From contig JAIEUA010000003.1 in assembly GCA_019744815.1 (NCBI GenBank), forward strand, positions 124,001 through 188,000: a DNA stretch of 64,000 nt. Reading direction: 5' to 3'. The stretch comes from Phycisphaerales bacterium. GTDB lineage: Bacteria; Planctomycetota; Phycisphaerae; Phycisphaerales; UBA1924. Below are positions 33,421 to 41,358 of the stretch, one piece after another. Within the stretch, counting starts at the first letter, position 1. The number at the start of each line of letters is the position of its first letter. Under the pieces are notes generated by a model, which was given only the letters and a program-made list of their open reading frames with translations, did not search any database and was not told the origin of the DNA. A program made the translations under genes and the position numbers.

Positions 33421-33981
33421 CTAGAGGAACTGCTTAACGGTCTGTACAACTACATAGAGGGACGTAATGCAGCCGATAAGAAAGAACGCCCCACACAATC
33501 CAGTGCGCCACGCTGGCCATGGGGTCGCATGAACGGTGCGCAGTACTTTGGCGGGACCATCGTCGCTCAATATGCTGCCGTGTATTTGATTCCATGTCAG
33601 CGGATTGTAGTAAAGATGAGATATGCTGATTTCGAAACTCGGAGGAAGAGTAGGAATGCAGAGGTCCTCAGATCCGTCAGTCATTTTTTCATATGAATGT
33701 GCAATCTGGGGAAATATGTCGATGTGCATTGGTTTCGCATTGTATCGAATGCGAATATTCTTCGCTGCCAATCTTCCTGCATTGCGCAGTACAATTGAAT
33801 GGGTATGGACAAAGATCGTGTCGGTATCCGGTTGGACTGGTTGAACGCTGTGAGCGGAAATGTGGCCAAAGTACGCGAGCAGCTTTGGGCGCCGCTCGAT
33901 CATGCGGTTGATTGCTGCACCGGCAACTAAGGTGCCGAACGGGATAGCTACACGCGAAACCGAATCCCAGTCGATGCTCAT
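33421..33981 (-). CDS. Membrane protein of unknown function in the low-GC island
   Basis: 186 aa from ATG 33981 (MSIDWDSVSRVAIPFG). N-terminal hydrophobic stretch (~9-25), a soluble middle part with IVLRNAGRLAAKNIRIRYN and PSFEISISHLYYNPLTWNQ, and a C-terminal TM (~163-183, GLCGAFFLIGCITSLYVVV). The track start at 34041 reads into a hairpin. Codon use and GC (25/60 G+C in the line at 33661) are clearly lower than the surroundings. It converges with the collagen-like gene at 32 nt. Not recognised; it may be a cargo gene of the same transfer. Confidence 0.65.
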   Translation of the reverse strand: MSIDWDSVSRVAIPFGTLVAGAAINRMIERRPKLLAYFGHISAHSVQPVQPDTDTIFVHTHSIVLRNAGRLAAKNIRIRYNAKPMHIDIFPQIAHSYEKMTDGSEDLCIPTLPPSFEISISHLYYNPLTWNQIHGSILSDDGPAKVLRTVHATPWPAWRTGLCGAFFLIGCITSLYVVVQTVKQFL

Positions 33982-33997
33982 GCGGCCCCCTTTGAAT

Positions 33998-34029
33998 ACG
34001 CACTTCCCGCCTTTCGGCGGGAAGTGCGT
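33998..34029. terminator. Hairpin terminator between the island and groEL
   Basis: Perfect 14-bp stem ACGCACTTCCCGCC/GGCGGGAAGTGCGT with a TTTC loop, just past the groEL stop on the minus strand. U-runs are weak on both sides. Confidence 0.65.
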
Positions 34030-34037
34030 TAGCGTTT

Positions 34038-35678
34038 TCAATAATCAATGTCATCATGCGAGTGGTCATGGCCGCCACTCGGCTTCTTCTTTTCCTTGAT
34101 CTCGACGATCGCGGCCTCTGTGGTCAGCAGGAGGCCGGCGATGCTGGCGGCGTTCTGGAGGGCGACGCGTTCGACCTTGGTGGGGACGATGACGCCCATC
34201 TTGAGCAGGTCGCCGTACTCGTGGGTGAGGGCGTTGTAGCCGAAGTTGGTCTCGCTGGACTCTTCGACCTTGGACGCGATCACGGAGCCGTCGAGGCCGC
34301 AGTTGGCGGCGATCTGCTTGACGGGGGCAGAGACGGCGCGGAAGACGATGTCGACGCCGGCGCGTTCGTCGTGGTTGTCGAGCTTCTTCTTGAGCTTCTC
34401 GAGGGAGCGACGGGCGCGGAGGATGGAGACGCCGCCGCCGGGGAGGATGCCTTCTTCGACTGCGGCGCGGCAGGCGTGGAGGGCGTCTTCGACGCGGGCC
34501 TTCTTCTCCTTCATCTCGACTTCGGTGGCGGCACCGACGTTGATCTGGGCGACGCCGCCGGCGAGCTTGGCGAGGCGCTCTTCGAGCTTCTCGCGGTCGT
34601 AATCGCTGGAGGTGTTCTCGATCTGGGCGCGGATCATCTCGATGCGGCCCTTGATTTCGTTGGTGGTGCCGGCGCCTTCGACGATGGTGGTGTTGTCCTT
34701 ATCGACGGTGACCTTCTTGGCGCGGCCGAGGTCGGAGAGTTCGACCTTGTCGAGGCTGATGCCGAGCTCTTCCATGATGGCCTTGCCGCCGGTGAGGGTG
34801 GCGATGTCCTGGAGCATTTCCTTGCGGCGGTCGCCGAAGCCGGGGGCCTTGACGGCGACGACCTTGAGGATGCCGCGGAGGCGATTGACGACGAGGGTGG
34901 CGAGTGCTTCGCCTTCGATGTCCTCGGCGATGATGAGGAGGGAGGCGCCGGCTTCGGCGATCTTGCCGAGGACGGGGAGCATGTCCTTGGCGGAGTTGAT
35001 CTTCTTCTCGTAGATGAGGATGTAGGGGTTGTCGAGGGTGGCCTCCATGGTGGCGGCGTTGGTGACGAAGTGGGGGCTGAGGTAGCCCTTGTCGAACTGC
35101 ATGCCCTCGACGAGTTCGACCTCGGTGTTGATGGACTTGCCGTCTTCGACGGTGATGACGCCGTCCTTGCCGACCTTGTCCATGGCCTGGGCGATGATCT
35201 TGCCGATCTCTTCGTCCTGGTTGGCGGAGCAGGTGCCGACCTGGGCGATCTCCTTGGAGGAGTCGACCTTCTTGGACATCTTCTTGAGCTCGTCGACGAT
35301 GGAGGCGACGGCGGCGTCGATGCCGCGCTTCACGGCGTTGGGGTTGGCGCCGGCGGTGATGTTCTTGAGGCCTTCGGAGTAGATGGCCTCGGCGTAGATG
35401 GTGGCGGTGGTGGTGCCGTCACCGGCGTCCTTGGAGGCCTTGGAAGCGACTTCCTTGACCATCTGGGCGCCGAGGTTCTCGTACTGGTCCTCGAGCTCGA
35501 TTTCCTTGGCGACGGTGACGCCGTCCTTGGTGACGGTGGGGGCGCCGAAGGATTTTTCGAGGACGACGACGCGGCCGGAGGGGCCGAGGGTGACCTTGAC
35601 GGCGTGGGCGAGCTTTTGGACGCCGCGGAGGATGCGTTCGCGGGCGTCGGTGTTGTACGCGATGGATTTGGCGGGCAT
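34038..35678 (-). CDS. groEL: Chaperonin GroEL (60 kDa) with His-rich tail
   Basis: Subunit of the double-ring ATP-driven folding chamber. Equatorial ATP site [34 protein letters not shown] and [11 protein letters not shown]; apical domain [50 protein letters not shown]-terminal equatorial [21 protein letters not shown]. 546 aa, full length. The tail is [12 protein letters not shown] rather than the usual GGM repeat, recalling the His-rich tails of secondary GroELs such as actinobacterial GroEL1. It ends a groES-ORF-ORF-groEL operon. The antisense 548-aa ORF is a shadow. Confidence 0.97.
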   Translation of the reverse strand: MPAKSIAYNTDARERILRGVQKLAHAVKVTLGPSGRVVVLEKSFGAPTVTKDGVTVAKEIELEDQYENLGAQMVKEVASKASKDAGDGTTTATIYAEAIYSEGLKNITAGANPNAVKRGIDAAVASIVDELKKMSKKVDSSKEIAQVGTCSANQDEEIGKIIAQAMDKVGKDGVITVEDGKSINTEVELVEGMQFDKGYLSPHFVTNAATMEATLDNPYILIYEKKINSAKDMLPVLGKIAEAGASLLIIAEDIEGEALATLVVNRLRGILKVVAVKAPGFGDRRKEMLQDIATLTGGKAIMEELGISLDKVELSDLGRAKKVTVDKDNTTIVEGAGTTNEIKGRIEMIRAQIENTSSDYDREKLEERLAKLAGGVAQINVGAATEVEMKEKKARVEDALHACRAAVEEGILPGGGVSILRARRSLEKLKKKLDNHDERAGVDIVFRAVSAPVKQIAANCGLDGSVIASKVEESSETNFGYNALTHEYGDLLKMGVIVPTKVERVALQNAASIAGLLLTTEAAIVEIKEKKKPSGGHDHSHDDIDY

Positions 35679-35696
35679 GGTCTAGATCTCCGGAGG

Positions 35697-35737
35697 CACT
35701 AGGCACCAGTTTGATGTGGGGCACTAGGCACTAGGTT
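35697..35737. repeat. Short direct repeats GGCACTAGGCAC
   Basis: GGCACTAGGCACC(A) and GGCACTAGGCACT(A) separated by 11 nt, with 7-bp internal period. It lies in the groEL upstream region, next to the MITE-like element. Confidence 0.6.
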
Positions 35738-35749
35738 TGGGAATCAGGA

Positions 35750-35875
35750 TTTCACCGCGGAGGACGCAGAGGACGCGGAGGGATGACAAGAGGTGGGAAG
35801 AGGTTGGGAGGGCGCTGGTTGTTGGCGTCGTTGATTCTCTTCTTCTCTGCGTGCTCTGCGTTCTCCGCGGTGAAT
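35750..35875. repeat. MITE-like element with inverted CACCGCGGAG arms, copy B
   Basis: Left arm TTCACCGCGGAGGACGCAGA… and right arm whose reverse complement starts ATTCACCGCGGAGAACGCAG. ~126 bp, 9-bp periodic arms, no ORF. It is inserted between the small ORF at 35900 and groEL within the chaperonin operon. Confidence 0.75.
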
Positions 35876-35899
35876 GGTTTGAATGCTTGGAGCGAGGGG

Positions 35900-36151
35900 T
35901 TACTTGACTGGTTGTTTGAGGGCGATGCGGACCCAGACGACTCGGTCGGCGTCGATGACGTAGATGTGTTTGCCGTCGGTGACTTTGACCATGTGGTCGG
36001 GCTCGTCGGGGATCAGCATGGCGTTGCGGATCTCGAGGAGGGCGTTGTTGAGGACGCCGCCGCCGGCGGGGAAGACGTCGGAGAAGGCGATGGTGCAATC
36101 GCGATCGCCGCTGAGTTCACGGAGGGATTGGCGGAGTTGGTCGGGGCTCAT
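35900..36151 (-). CDS. Small hypothetical protein between groES and groEL
   Basis: 83 aa (MSPDQLRQSLRELSG…). Ends in a beta-strand-rich region with MVKVTDGKHIYVIDADRVVWVRI. Its ATG overlaps the stop of the upstream small gene (ATGA), so they are translationally coupled. The 135-aa track ORF extends upstream without support. Family not recognised; a role with the chaperonin is only suggested by position. Confidence 0.6.
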   Translation of the reverse strand: MSPDQLRQSLRELSGDRDCTIAFSDVFPAGGGVLNNALLEIRNAMLIPDEPDHMVKVTDGKHIYVIDADRVVWVRIALKQPVK

Positions 36152-36393
36152 GGTGCGACGGTCACCTCGATGAAGTCGACGCGATCGACGCGGAGCAGGA
36201 TGGCGCCGAGTTCGAGCTGCTTGGGGGTTGGGCCGACGTGGCCGCGGACTTGCACCCAATCGGTGGAGATTGTGGTGGAGAGCTGCGAGCCCTTCTTGCG
36301 GAAGCATGTGGATGCTCCGTGCGAGACGACGCGCACGACCGCGTGGTCGGGAGCGTCGGCGAGCAGGGTCTCGAGTTCTTTGGCGGTGTACAT
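36148..36393 (-). CDS. Small hypothetical protein between groES and groEL
   Basis: 81 aa from ATG 36393 (MYTAKELETLLADAPDH), preceded by AAGGA; GTG 36414 is an alternative. Mixed alpha/beta with STTISTDWVQVRGHV and LGAILLRVDRVDFIEVTV. It overlaps the next small gene by 4 nt and lies 27 nt after the groES stop, so all are probably co-transcribed. Not recognised. Confidence 0.6.
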   Translation of the reverse strand: MYTAKELETLLADAPDHAVVRVVSHGASTCFRKKGSQLSTTISTDWVQVRGHVGPTPKQLELGAILLRVDRVDFIEVTVAP

Positions 36394-36419
36394 GTCGGAG
36401 TCCTTGCGGCTCACGTTGC

Positions 36420-36728
36420 TCAGTCGATCACGGCGAGGATGTCGTCCTCGGACATGATGAGGAGTTCGGCGTCGTTGATCTTGACCTCGGTGCCGGCGTA
36501 GGAGGAGAAGATGACCTTGTCGCCCTTCTTGACGGTGAGGGGGATGCGCTGGCCAGTTTCGGTGTTGAGGGCGCCGTCGCCGACGGCCTCGATGGTGCCG
36601 GTCTTGGGCTTGTCCTTGCTGGACTCGGGGAGGAAGATGCCGCTGGCGGTCTTGGTCTCGGCCTCATCGCGGCGGACGAGGATCTTGTCGTGGAGGGGAC
36701 GGACGGCGAGTTTGTCGGACTTGGGCAC
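36420..36728 (-). CDS. groES: Co-chaperonin GroES
   Basis: Seven-subunit lid of the GroEL chamber. KLAVRPLHDKILVRRDEAETKTASGIFLPESSKDKPKTGTIEAVGDG covers the mobile loop, KKGDKVIFSSYAGTEVKINDAELLIMSEDDILAVI is the C-terminal barrel. 102 aa starting at GTG 36728, with AAAGGAGT eight bases upstream; the track's longer N-terminus (MICDLPICDLSF) is a translated ATTTGCGATT-type repeat. Confidence 0.95.
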   Translation of the reverse strand: MPKSDKLAVRPLHDKILVRRDEAETKTASGIFLPESSKDKPKTGTIEAVGDGALNTETGQRIPLTVKKGDKVIFSSYAGTEVKINDAELLIMSEDDILAVID

Positions 36729-36769
36729 GGGGTACTCCTTTGGTGATATGGGGATTGGGGGAGAAAAAC

Positions 36770-36799
36770 TCAGATCGCAAATGGGCAAATCGCAAATCA
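36770..36799. repeat. GCAAAT(C/GG) short tandem repeat upstream of groES
   Basis: GCAAATGG, GCAAATC, GCAAATC in sequence (7-8-bp period). Non-coding. Confidence 0.55.
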
Positions 36800-36825
36800 A
36801 GGCACACAGAAGACGGGGCTCGAAA

Positions 36826-37407
36826 CTAAGTCCTCAGTCCTGACCCCTCATCCCTTCCGCCCACTCCCCCCGGCCATCGGCCTTGGTAGAAGCGGGTGAG
36901 GCAGCGGCGGAGGACTTCGAGGATCAGGTTGAGGTCGTGCTGGTCGCGGGGGCGGTCGACGACGGCGAAGGCGCCGAGGCGGAGGGCGGCGGCCATGTCG
37001 CGGTGGTCGTCGCGGGTGCTGCGGGCGCGCTTGACGACGACGGTTGGCGGCGGCTGGTCGAGGCGGTGAAGCAACTCCAAGAGGCGCGAGCCGCCTTCGG
37101 AGAGCTCGGGGGCGTCGGCTTCGGAGTCGACGGAGTCGAGGGGGAGGCCGAGGTCGACGACGGCGATGTGGATGGGGTTGGTGCGGATGACGTCCTGGGC
37201 TTCGCGGCCGCTGGCGGCGCGGAGGGACTGGACGCCCATGGGTTCGAGGAGGGGGGGCAGACGCTCGACCCATGGGTCGGGTTGCCAGCCGGCGTAGGAG
37301 AGGAGGAGGTTGAGGCGGCCGGAGTAGGGAGGGGTGGGCGCGGGGGTCCCGGGCGGGGTTTGACCCGCGGAAGGGGGACCGGGATGGAAGCGCACCGACA
37401 GCCGCAT
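36826..37407 (-). CDS. Receiver-like (CheY-fold) protein
   Basis: The segment LNLLLSYAGWQPDPWVERLPPLLEPMGVQSLRAASGREAQDVIRTNPIHIAVVDLGLPLD has the order of a response-regulator receiver, with phospho-Asp candidate in VVDLGLPL, and DMAAALRLGAFAVVDRPRD at the place of the conserved Lys region (K absent here: FAVVDRP). A ~20-residue insertion follows the DLGLP strand. 193 aa from ATG 37407; upstream track sequence is Pro-rich non-coding. No output domain. The loss of Lys suggests a divergent or pseudo-receiver. Confidence 0.55.
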   Translation of the reverse strand: MRLSVRFHPGPPSAGQTPPGTPAPTPPYSGRLNLLLSYAGWQPDPWVERLPPLLEPMGVQSLRAASGREAQDVIRTNPIHIAVVDLGLPLDSVDSEADAPELSEGGSRLLELLHRLDQPPPTVVVKRARSTRDDHRDMAAALRLGAFAVVDRPRDQHDLNLILEVLRRCLTRFYQGRWPGGVGGRDEGSGLRT

Positions 37408-37451
37408 GCGAGGGGGAGGGCAAGGGGCGTGCCGGAGCAACGGAGTGGGAA

Positions 37452-37473
37452 GGGGTGAGGGGTGAGGGGTGAG
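37452..37473. repeat. GGGGTGA tandem repeat, 3 units
   Basis: Three 7-bp units in the divergent gap between the receiver-like gene and rmuC. Confidence 0.7.
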
Positions 37474-37584
37474 AGGGGCGTTTTGGAGGCAGAGGAAAGG
37501 GATTTGGGGTGTAGAGGCGGTCAGGTGCGGCGGGGGAAGGGGTGGGGATGCCGAAATGGCAGAAGAGGGGGTGATGGGGAAGAA

Positions 37585-37616
37585 GGCATCGAGGGATCGA
37601 GGCATCGAGGCATCGA
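37585..37616. repeat. 8-bp tandem repeat array GGCATCGA, 4 units
   Basis: GGCATCGA, GGGATCGA, GGCATCGA, GGCATCGA, then GTGGGGAA. Same unit and flank as the reverse-complement array at 5365-5396. Confidence 0.85.
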
Positions 37617-37691
37617 GTGGGGAAGCGAGGCGGACGGCGGAACCCTTCCCCTTCTCTCCGTGAAGGGGGGTGGCGTCAGTACACTCGGGGC

Positions 37692-39161
37692 ATGAGTGAT
37701 GTTGTGGCGGTTGTGTTGGGGGTGCTCGCGCTGCTGGGGTTGGGGGCGGCGGCGGTGGCGGCGTGGAAGGTGCAGGGGTTGCTGGCGGAGCGGGGGGAGT
37801 TGCTCGCGCGGGTGGCGAAGGCCGAGGAAGGGCGGCAGGGGTTGGTGGAGGATGTCGCTCGCGCGGAGCGGGCGGTGGAGGTGGAGAAGCGCGAGGCGGA
37901 TACCAAGCTGCGGGAGCTGCAGGCGCGGCTGGATGGGGTGATGAAGGAGGCGGATGAGCTGCGGGTGCTCGAGGCGCAGCAGCGTGAGAAGGTGGCGGCT
38001 TCGGAGGCGGCGCGGGTGCGGGAGCGCGAGAGCCTCGCGAAGCAGCAGCAGTTGATCGAGCAGAAGTGGAGCGAGCAGCTCGAGGAGATCCGGCGGCAGT
38101 CGGGCGAGACGTTCAAGGCGCTCGCGGGGACAACGCTGGCCGAGGCTCGCAACGAGCTGATGAAGATCGCCGACGAGAAGTTCAAGGGGCAGACGACGAT
38201 CGCGCAGCAGGAGATCGAGGCGCGGAAGCAGGCGGTGGAGCGGTTGCTCTCGCCGATCTCGGAGACGCTGAAGAAGACGGATGAGAAGCTGGCCGCGATC
38301 GAGAAGGAGCGGACGGAGAGCTATGCGGCGCTGCGGACGCAGGTGCAGTCGATGGCGCAGGCGAGCGAGCAGTTACGGGGTGAGACGGGGAAGCTGGTGA
38401 AGGCGCTGCGCGAGCCGCATGTGCGAGGGCGGTATGGGGAGATTCAGCTCAAGCGCGTCGCGGAACTGGCGGGGATGACGGGGTACTGCGACTTCAACAC
38501 GCAGGATCAGACGACCGACGGGGACGGCGCGGCGCTGAAGCCGGACATGGTGGTGCGGCTGCCGAGCGCGCGGGTGGTGGTCGTGGATGCGAAGACGAAC
38601 ATTCAGGCGTATCTCGATGCGCTGCAGGCGGAGACGCCGGAGCTGCAGGAGCAGTGTCTGGATCGGTTCGCGCGGCACGTGGCGGAGCAGGCGCGGGCGC
38701 TGTCGTCCAAGAAGTACTGGACGCGGTATGAAGGGTCGCCGGAGTTTGTGGTGATGTTCATCCCGGGCGATCAGTTCATCGATGCGGCGCTGTCAAGAAG
38801 GCCGGAGATTCTGGAAGAGGCGGCGCGGCAGAATGTGCTGCTTGCGAGCCCGAGCACGCTGATCGGGCTGCTGCGTGCGGTGGCGGTGGGGTACGGCGAG
38901 CAGCGGCTGGCGGCGGAGGCGGCGACGTTGCGGGAGCTCGGCAAGGAACTGCACGAGCGGGCTAGCGCGGCGTTCGAGCATGTGGCGAAGCTCGGGAAGG
39001 CGATCGAGTCGGCGGGGGATCACTTCAATAACTTCGTGGGTAGCTACGAGCGAAGGCTCGAGCCGACGTTGCGGAAGTTTGAGGAGGCGAATGTGAAGGG
39101 GGCGAAGGAGTTGCCGGAGTTGAAGCCGGTGGCGACGCAGTTGCGGTTGCCTTCGGGGTGA
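37692..39161 (+). CDS. rmuC: DNA recombination protein RmuC
   Basis: Membrane-anchored protein with a nuclease-like domain that limits inversion and recombination at repeats in the family. N-terminal TM (~4-22), a long coiled coil (~25-200, VAKAEEGRQGLVEDVARAERAVEVEKREADTKLRELQ…), then the RmuC domain: REPHVRGRYGEIQLKRVAELAGM, KPDMVVRLPSARVVVVDAKTNIQAYLDA, FVVMFIPGDQFIDAAL, ASPSTLIGLLRAVAVGY. 489 aa from ATG 37692. The track start 37617 reads through the tandem repeat. Confidence 0.9.
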   Translation: MSDVVAVVLGVLALLGLGAAAVAAWKVQGLLAERGELLARVAKAEEGRQGLVEDVARAERAVEVEKREADTKLRELQARLDGVMKEADELRVLEAQQREKVAASEAARVRERESLAKQQQLIEQKWSEQLEEIRRQSGETFKALAGTTLAEARNELMKIADEKFKGQTTIAQQEIEARKQAVERLLSPISETLKKTDEKLAAIEKERTESYAALRTQVQSMAQASEQLRGETGKLVKALREPHVRGRYGEIQLKRVAELAGMTGYCDFNTQDQTTDGDGAALKPDMVVRLPSARVVVVDAKTNIQAYLDALQAETPELQEQCLDRFARHVAEQARALSSKKYWTRYEGSPEFVVMFIPGDQFIDAALSRRPEILEEAARQNVLLASPSTLIGLLRAVAVGYGEQRLAAEAATLRELGKELHERASAAFEHVAKLGKAIESAGDHFNNFVGSYERRLEPTLRKFEEANVKGAKELPELKPVATQLRLPSG

Positions 39162-39580
39162 GCGTCTGGCACCCCGTTGGGGTGCGGGCGGTCAGGCGGA
39201 TGCAAGAGGGGGTGCGTGGTTGACCGTGGGTGTCGCTCGAAGACTCGCTCCACCCACGGCTTTGTTCTGCGAGGCCTTTGGCCTCGGGATGCGGGGACGG
39301 CGTCTCCGTGTGACGTGGATGCGAGCGGTTCGGGGCAGGGGCGATGTTGTTTCGTGCGGAGGACGAAAGGGCCACGCCTTGCGGCGCATGAAAGGCCCAC
39401 GCCTTGGGCGTGGGCTTTGGGGCAGGCTTTGCTGGCGGGTCGAGCGCGGGTTGCGTGGTGCGGCGCCTTTCGGCCCCTCACCGGCCTTGCGGACTCGGCC
39501 ACCTCTCCCCGCGGCGCGGGGAGAGGGCGCGCGGATGCGGTGCGCGGGTGATGTGCGCGGGTGGGGTGCGTGGCGATTGC
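39162..39580. other. Gap packed with hairpins between rmuC and the second chemoreceptor
   Basis: 419 bases without a gene. It contains CCGTGGGTG…CACCCACGG (39218-39259), GAGGCC-TTT-GGCCTC, GCCCACGCC-TT-GGGCGTGGGC (~39390) and a CCTCTCCCC element (39474). Confidence 0.7.
39474..39526. repeat. CCTCTCCCC hairpin element, copy 4
   Basis: CCCCTCACC, a 19-nt spacer, then CCTCTCCCCGC-GGC-GGGGAGAGG-type hairpin. Same architecture and orientation as copy 3. Confidence 0.8.
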
Positions 39581-41227
39581 TCACACGCGGAAGCGGCCGA
39601 CGACGGCTTGGAGTTCTTCGGCCTGGCGGCTGAGTTGGGCGGCGGCTTGGGCGGCTTGTGAGGCGCCCTCGGTGGACTCGCGGGTGATGGCGTTGATTTC
39701 CTCGACGCTCTTGGCGATCTGGTTGCTGGTGCCGGCCTGCTGGTCGGCGGCGGCGGCGATGGACTGGACCATGCTGCCGACCTTGCTGCTGCTCTCGACG
39801 ATGGTGCTGAGCGAGGTGCCGGCCTGAGTGGCGAGCTCGACGCCCTTGTTGACGCGTTCGGCGCCGGATTCGATCTGAGCGACGGCGCTGGTGGTGTCGG
39901 CCTGGATCTCGCGGATGCTCTGGGCGACCTCGTCGGTGGCCTTGGCGGTGCGTTCGGCGAGCTTGCGGACCTCGTCGGCGACGACGGCGAAGCCCCGGCC
40001 GTGCTCGCCGGCGCGGGCGGCCTCGATGGCGGCGTTGAGGGCGAGGAGGTTGGTCTGGTCGGCGATGTCGTTGATGACGCCGATGATCTGGCCGATCTGC
40101 TCGGACTTCTTGCCGAGGTTGCTGATGACCTTGGAAGATTCCTGGACCTGATCGGCGATGCCCATGATCTCGGCGACGGTCTGCTGGACGACGGCGGAGC
40201 CGCCGTCGGCGCGTTGGCGGGATTCGTCGGCGGAGGCGCGGGCCTCGCTGGACTGGCGGGCGACTTCGGCGACGGAGGCGGACATCTCGGTGGCGGCGGC
40301 GGCGACGGAGGAGGCTTGCTGCTCCTGCTTGCGCATGCCGCTGGCCATTTCTTCGGCGGAGGCGGCGATCTGGGTGGCGGCGGCGGCGACCTCGCGGGTG
40401 GTGGCGCTGGCGGACTTGACGATGGAGTGGACGTCGTTGACGAAGGTGTCGAAGGAGGCGGCGAGCAGGCCGACCTCGTCCTTGCGGTCGAGGTTGAGGC
40501 GCTTGGTGAGGTCCTTCTTGGCCTGCATGTCGGCGATGGAGGCGACGAGGGAGGCGACGGGCTTGGTGATGCCGCGGGTGATGACGTAGGAGAAGGCGAG
40601 CACGGAGGCGGCGACGCCGGCGGCGATCAGGGCGAGCATGGTGAGGCTGGAGGCGGTTACCGAGGCCGCCTGTTTCTCGGAGTCGGCGAGATCGGCGTTG
40701 GCGAGCTTGACGACCTCGTCGATCGCGGTGCGGTGCGCGAAGTAGAGAGGCTTCATCTCCTTCTCGAGGATCTCGGTGGCGCCGGTGGCATTTCCTGACT
40801 TGACGGCGGGGATGAGTTTCTGATGGGCGGCGGCGAAGAACTGGTCGGCGGGCTTGAAGGCGGCGCTGAGCAGTGTCTCCTTCATGGTCGAGGCGGGGAG
40901 GTTCTGCTCCCAATAGTCGTGGCGATCGCGGAAGTCCTTCTCGAGCTGGTCGAAGCGAGTGAGGAGAGCATCGAGGTCGGGGCTCTTGGCGTCGGTGCTC
41001 TCGATCTCGTGGGCGGTGAGGTAGGCCTCGATGATGTACTCGGGGGGCGGGAGGACGTCGGCGATGAGGTCCTTGCTGAGGACGATGCGGTTGTAGACCG
41101 GGCCGCCGACGCGGACGGTGTTGAAGGTGGAGTAGCCGACGGCGGTGATGGCGGCGAAGCCGACGAAGCAGGTTGCGACGAGGGCGGTGAGCTTGGTGCC
41201 GATGCGGAGGTTTTGCAGGCTGAACAT
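39581..41227 (-). CDS. Methyl-accepting chemotaxis protein
   Basis: Second chemoreceptor. [32 protein letters not shown] gives TM1 (~12-33), then a helical sensor domain (~40-190) of four-helix-bundle type, TM2 (~192-215, [20 protein letters not shown]), HAMP ([25 protein letters not shown]) and a signalling domain with hairpin tip [23 protein letters not shown]. 548 aa from ATG 41227 with GGAGCT just upstream; the 729-aa track ORF includes shadow sequence. The signalling domain is very close to that of the receptor at 7389; the sensor domains differ. Confidence 0.92.
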   Translation of the reverse strand: MFSLQNLRIGTKLTALVATCFVGFAAITAVGYSTFNTVRVGGPVYNRIVLSKDLIADVLPPPEYIIEAYLTAHEIESTDAKSPDLDALLTRFDQLEKDFRDRHDYWEQNLPASTMKETLLSAAFKPADQFFAAAHQKLIPAVKSGNATGATEILEKEMKPLYFAHRTAIDEVVKLANADLADSEKQAASVTASSLTMLALIAAGVAASVLAFSYVITRGITKPVASLVASIADMQAKKDLTKRLNLDRKDEVGLLAASFDTFVNDVHSIVKSASATTREVAAAATQIAASAEEMASGMRKQEQQASSVAAAATEMSASVAEVARQSSEARASADESRQRADGGSAVVQQTVAEIMGIADQVQESSKVISNLGKKSEQIGQIIGVINDIADQTNLLALNAAIEAARAGEHGRGFAVVADEVRKLAERTAKATDEVAQSIREIQADTTSAVAQIESGAERVNKGVELATQAGTSLSTIVESSSKVGSMVQSIAAAADQQAGTSNQIAKSVEEINAITRESTEGASQAAQAAAQLSRQAEELQAVVGRFRV

Positions 41228-41321
41228 GGGAGCTCCGTGTGCGGGCGTGATCGGTTCGGCGGGGGCGTCTGGTGACTCAGAGGTGTGAACTTGGGGTATT
41301 TGGCTGGGCGGGAGCGCAAGA

Positions 41322-41350
41322 AAGCCCGAGCGCCGGGGCGCTCGGGCTTG
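41322..41350 (-). terminator. Terminator of the broken outer-membrane-type gene
   Basis: AAGCCCGAGCGCC/GGCGCTCGGGCTT hairpin, with TTTCTTG following on the minus strand. Confidence 0.8.
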
Positions 41351-41358
41351 CGGTGAGA

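Noticed and set aside
33385-33696. 103-aa plus ORF after the collagen-like gene
   Set aside because: Overlaps the better supported minus-strand membrane gene; no RBS and no motif.
34056-35702. 548-aa open frame antisense to groEL
   Set aside because: Composition (Asp/Gly/Val repeats) is that of a shadow of a GC-biased gene; groEL on the other strand is unmistakable.
36729-36800. N-terminal extension MICDLPICDLSF of GroES
   Set aside because: It translates a GCAAAT tandem repeat; GTG 36728 has a strong Shine-Dalgarno site and gives the family length.
37617-37691. Longer rmuC start in the ORF track
   Set aside because: Reads through a tandem repeat and a hairpin; MSDVVAVVLG at 37692 gives a normal TM start.
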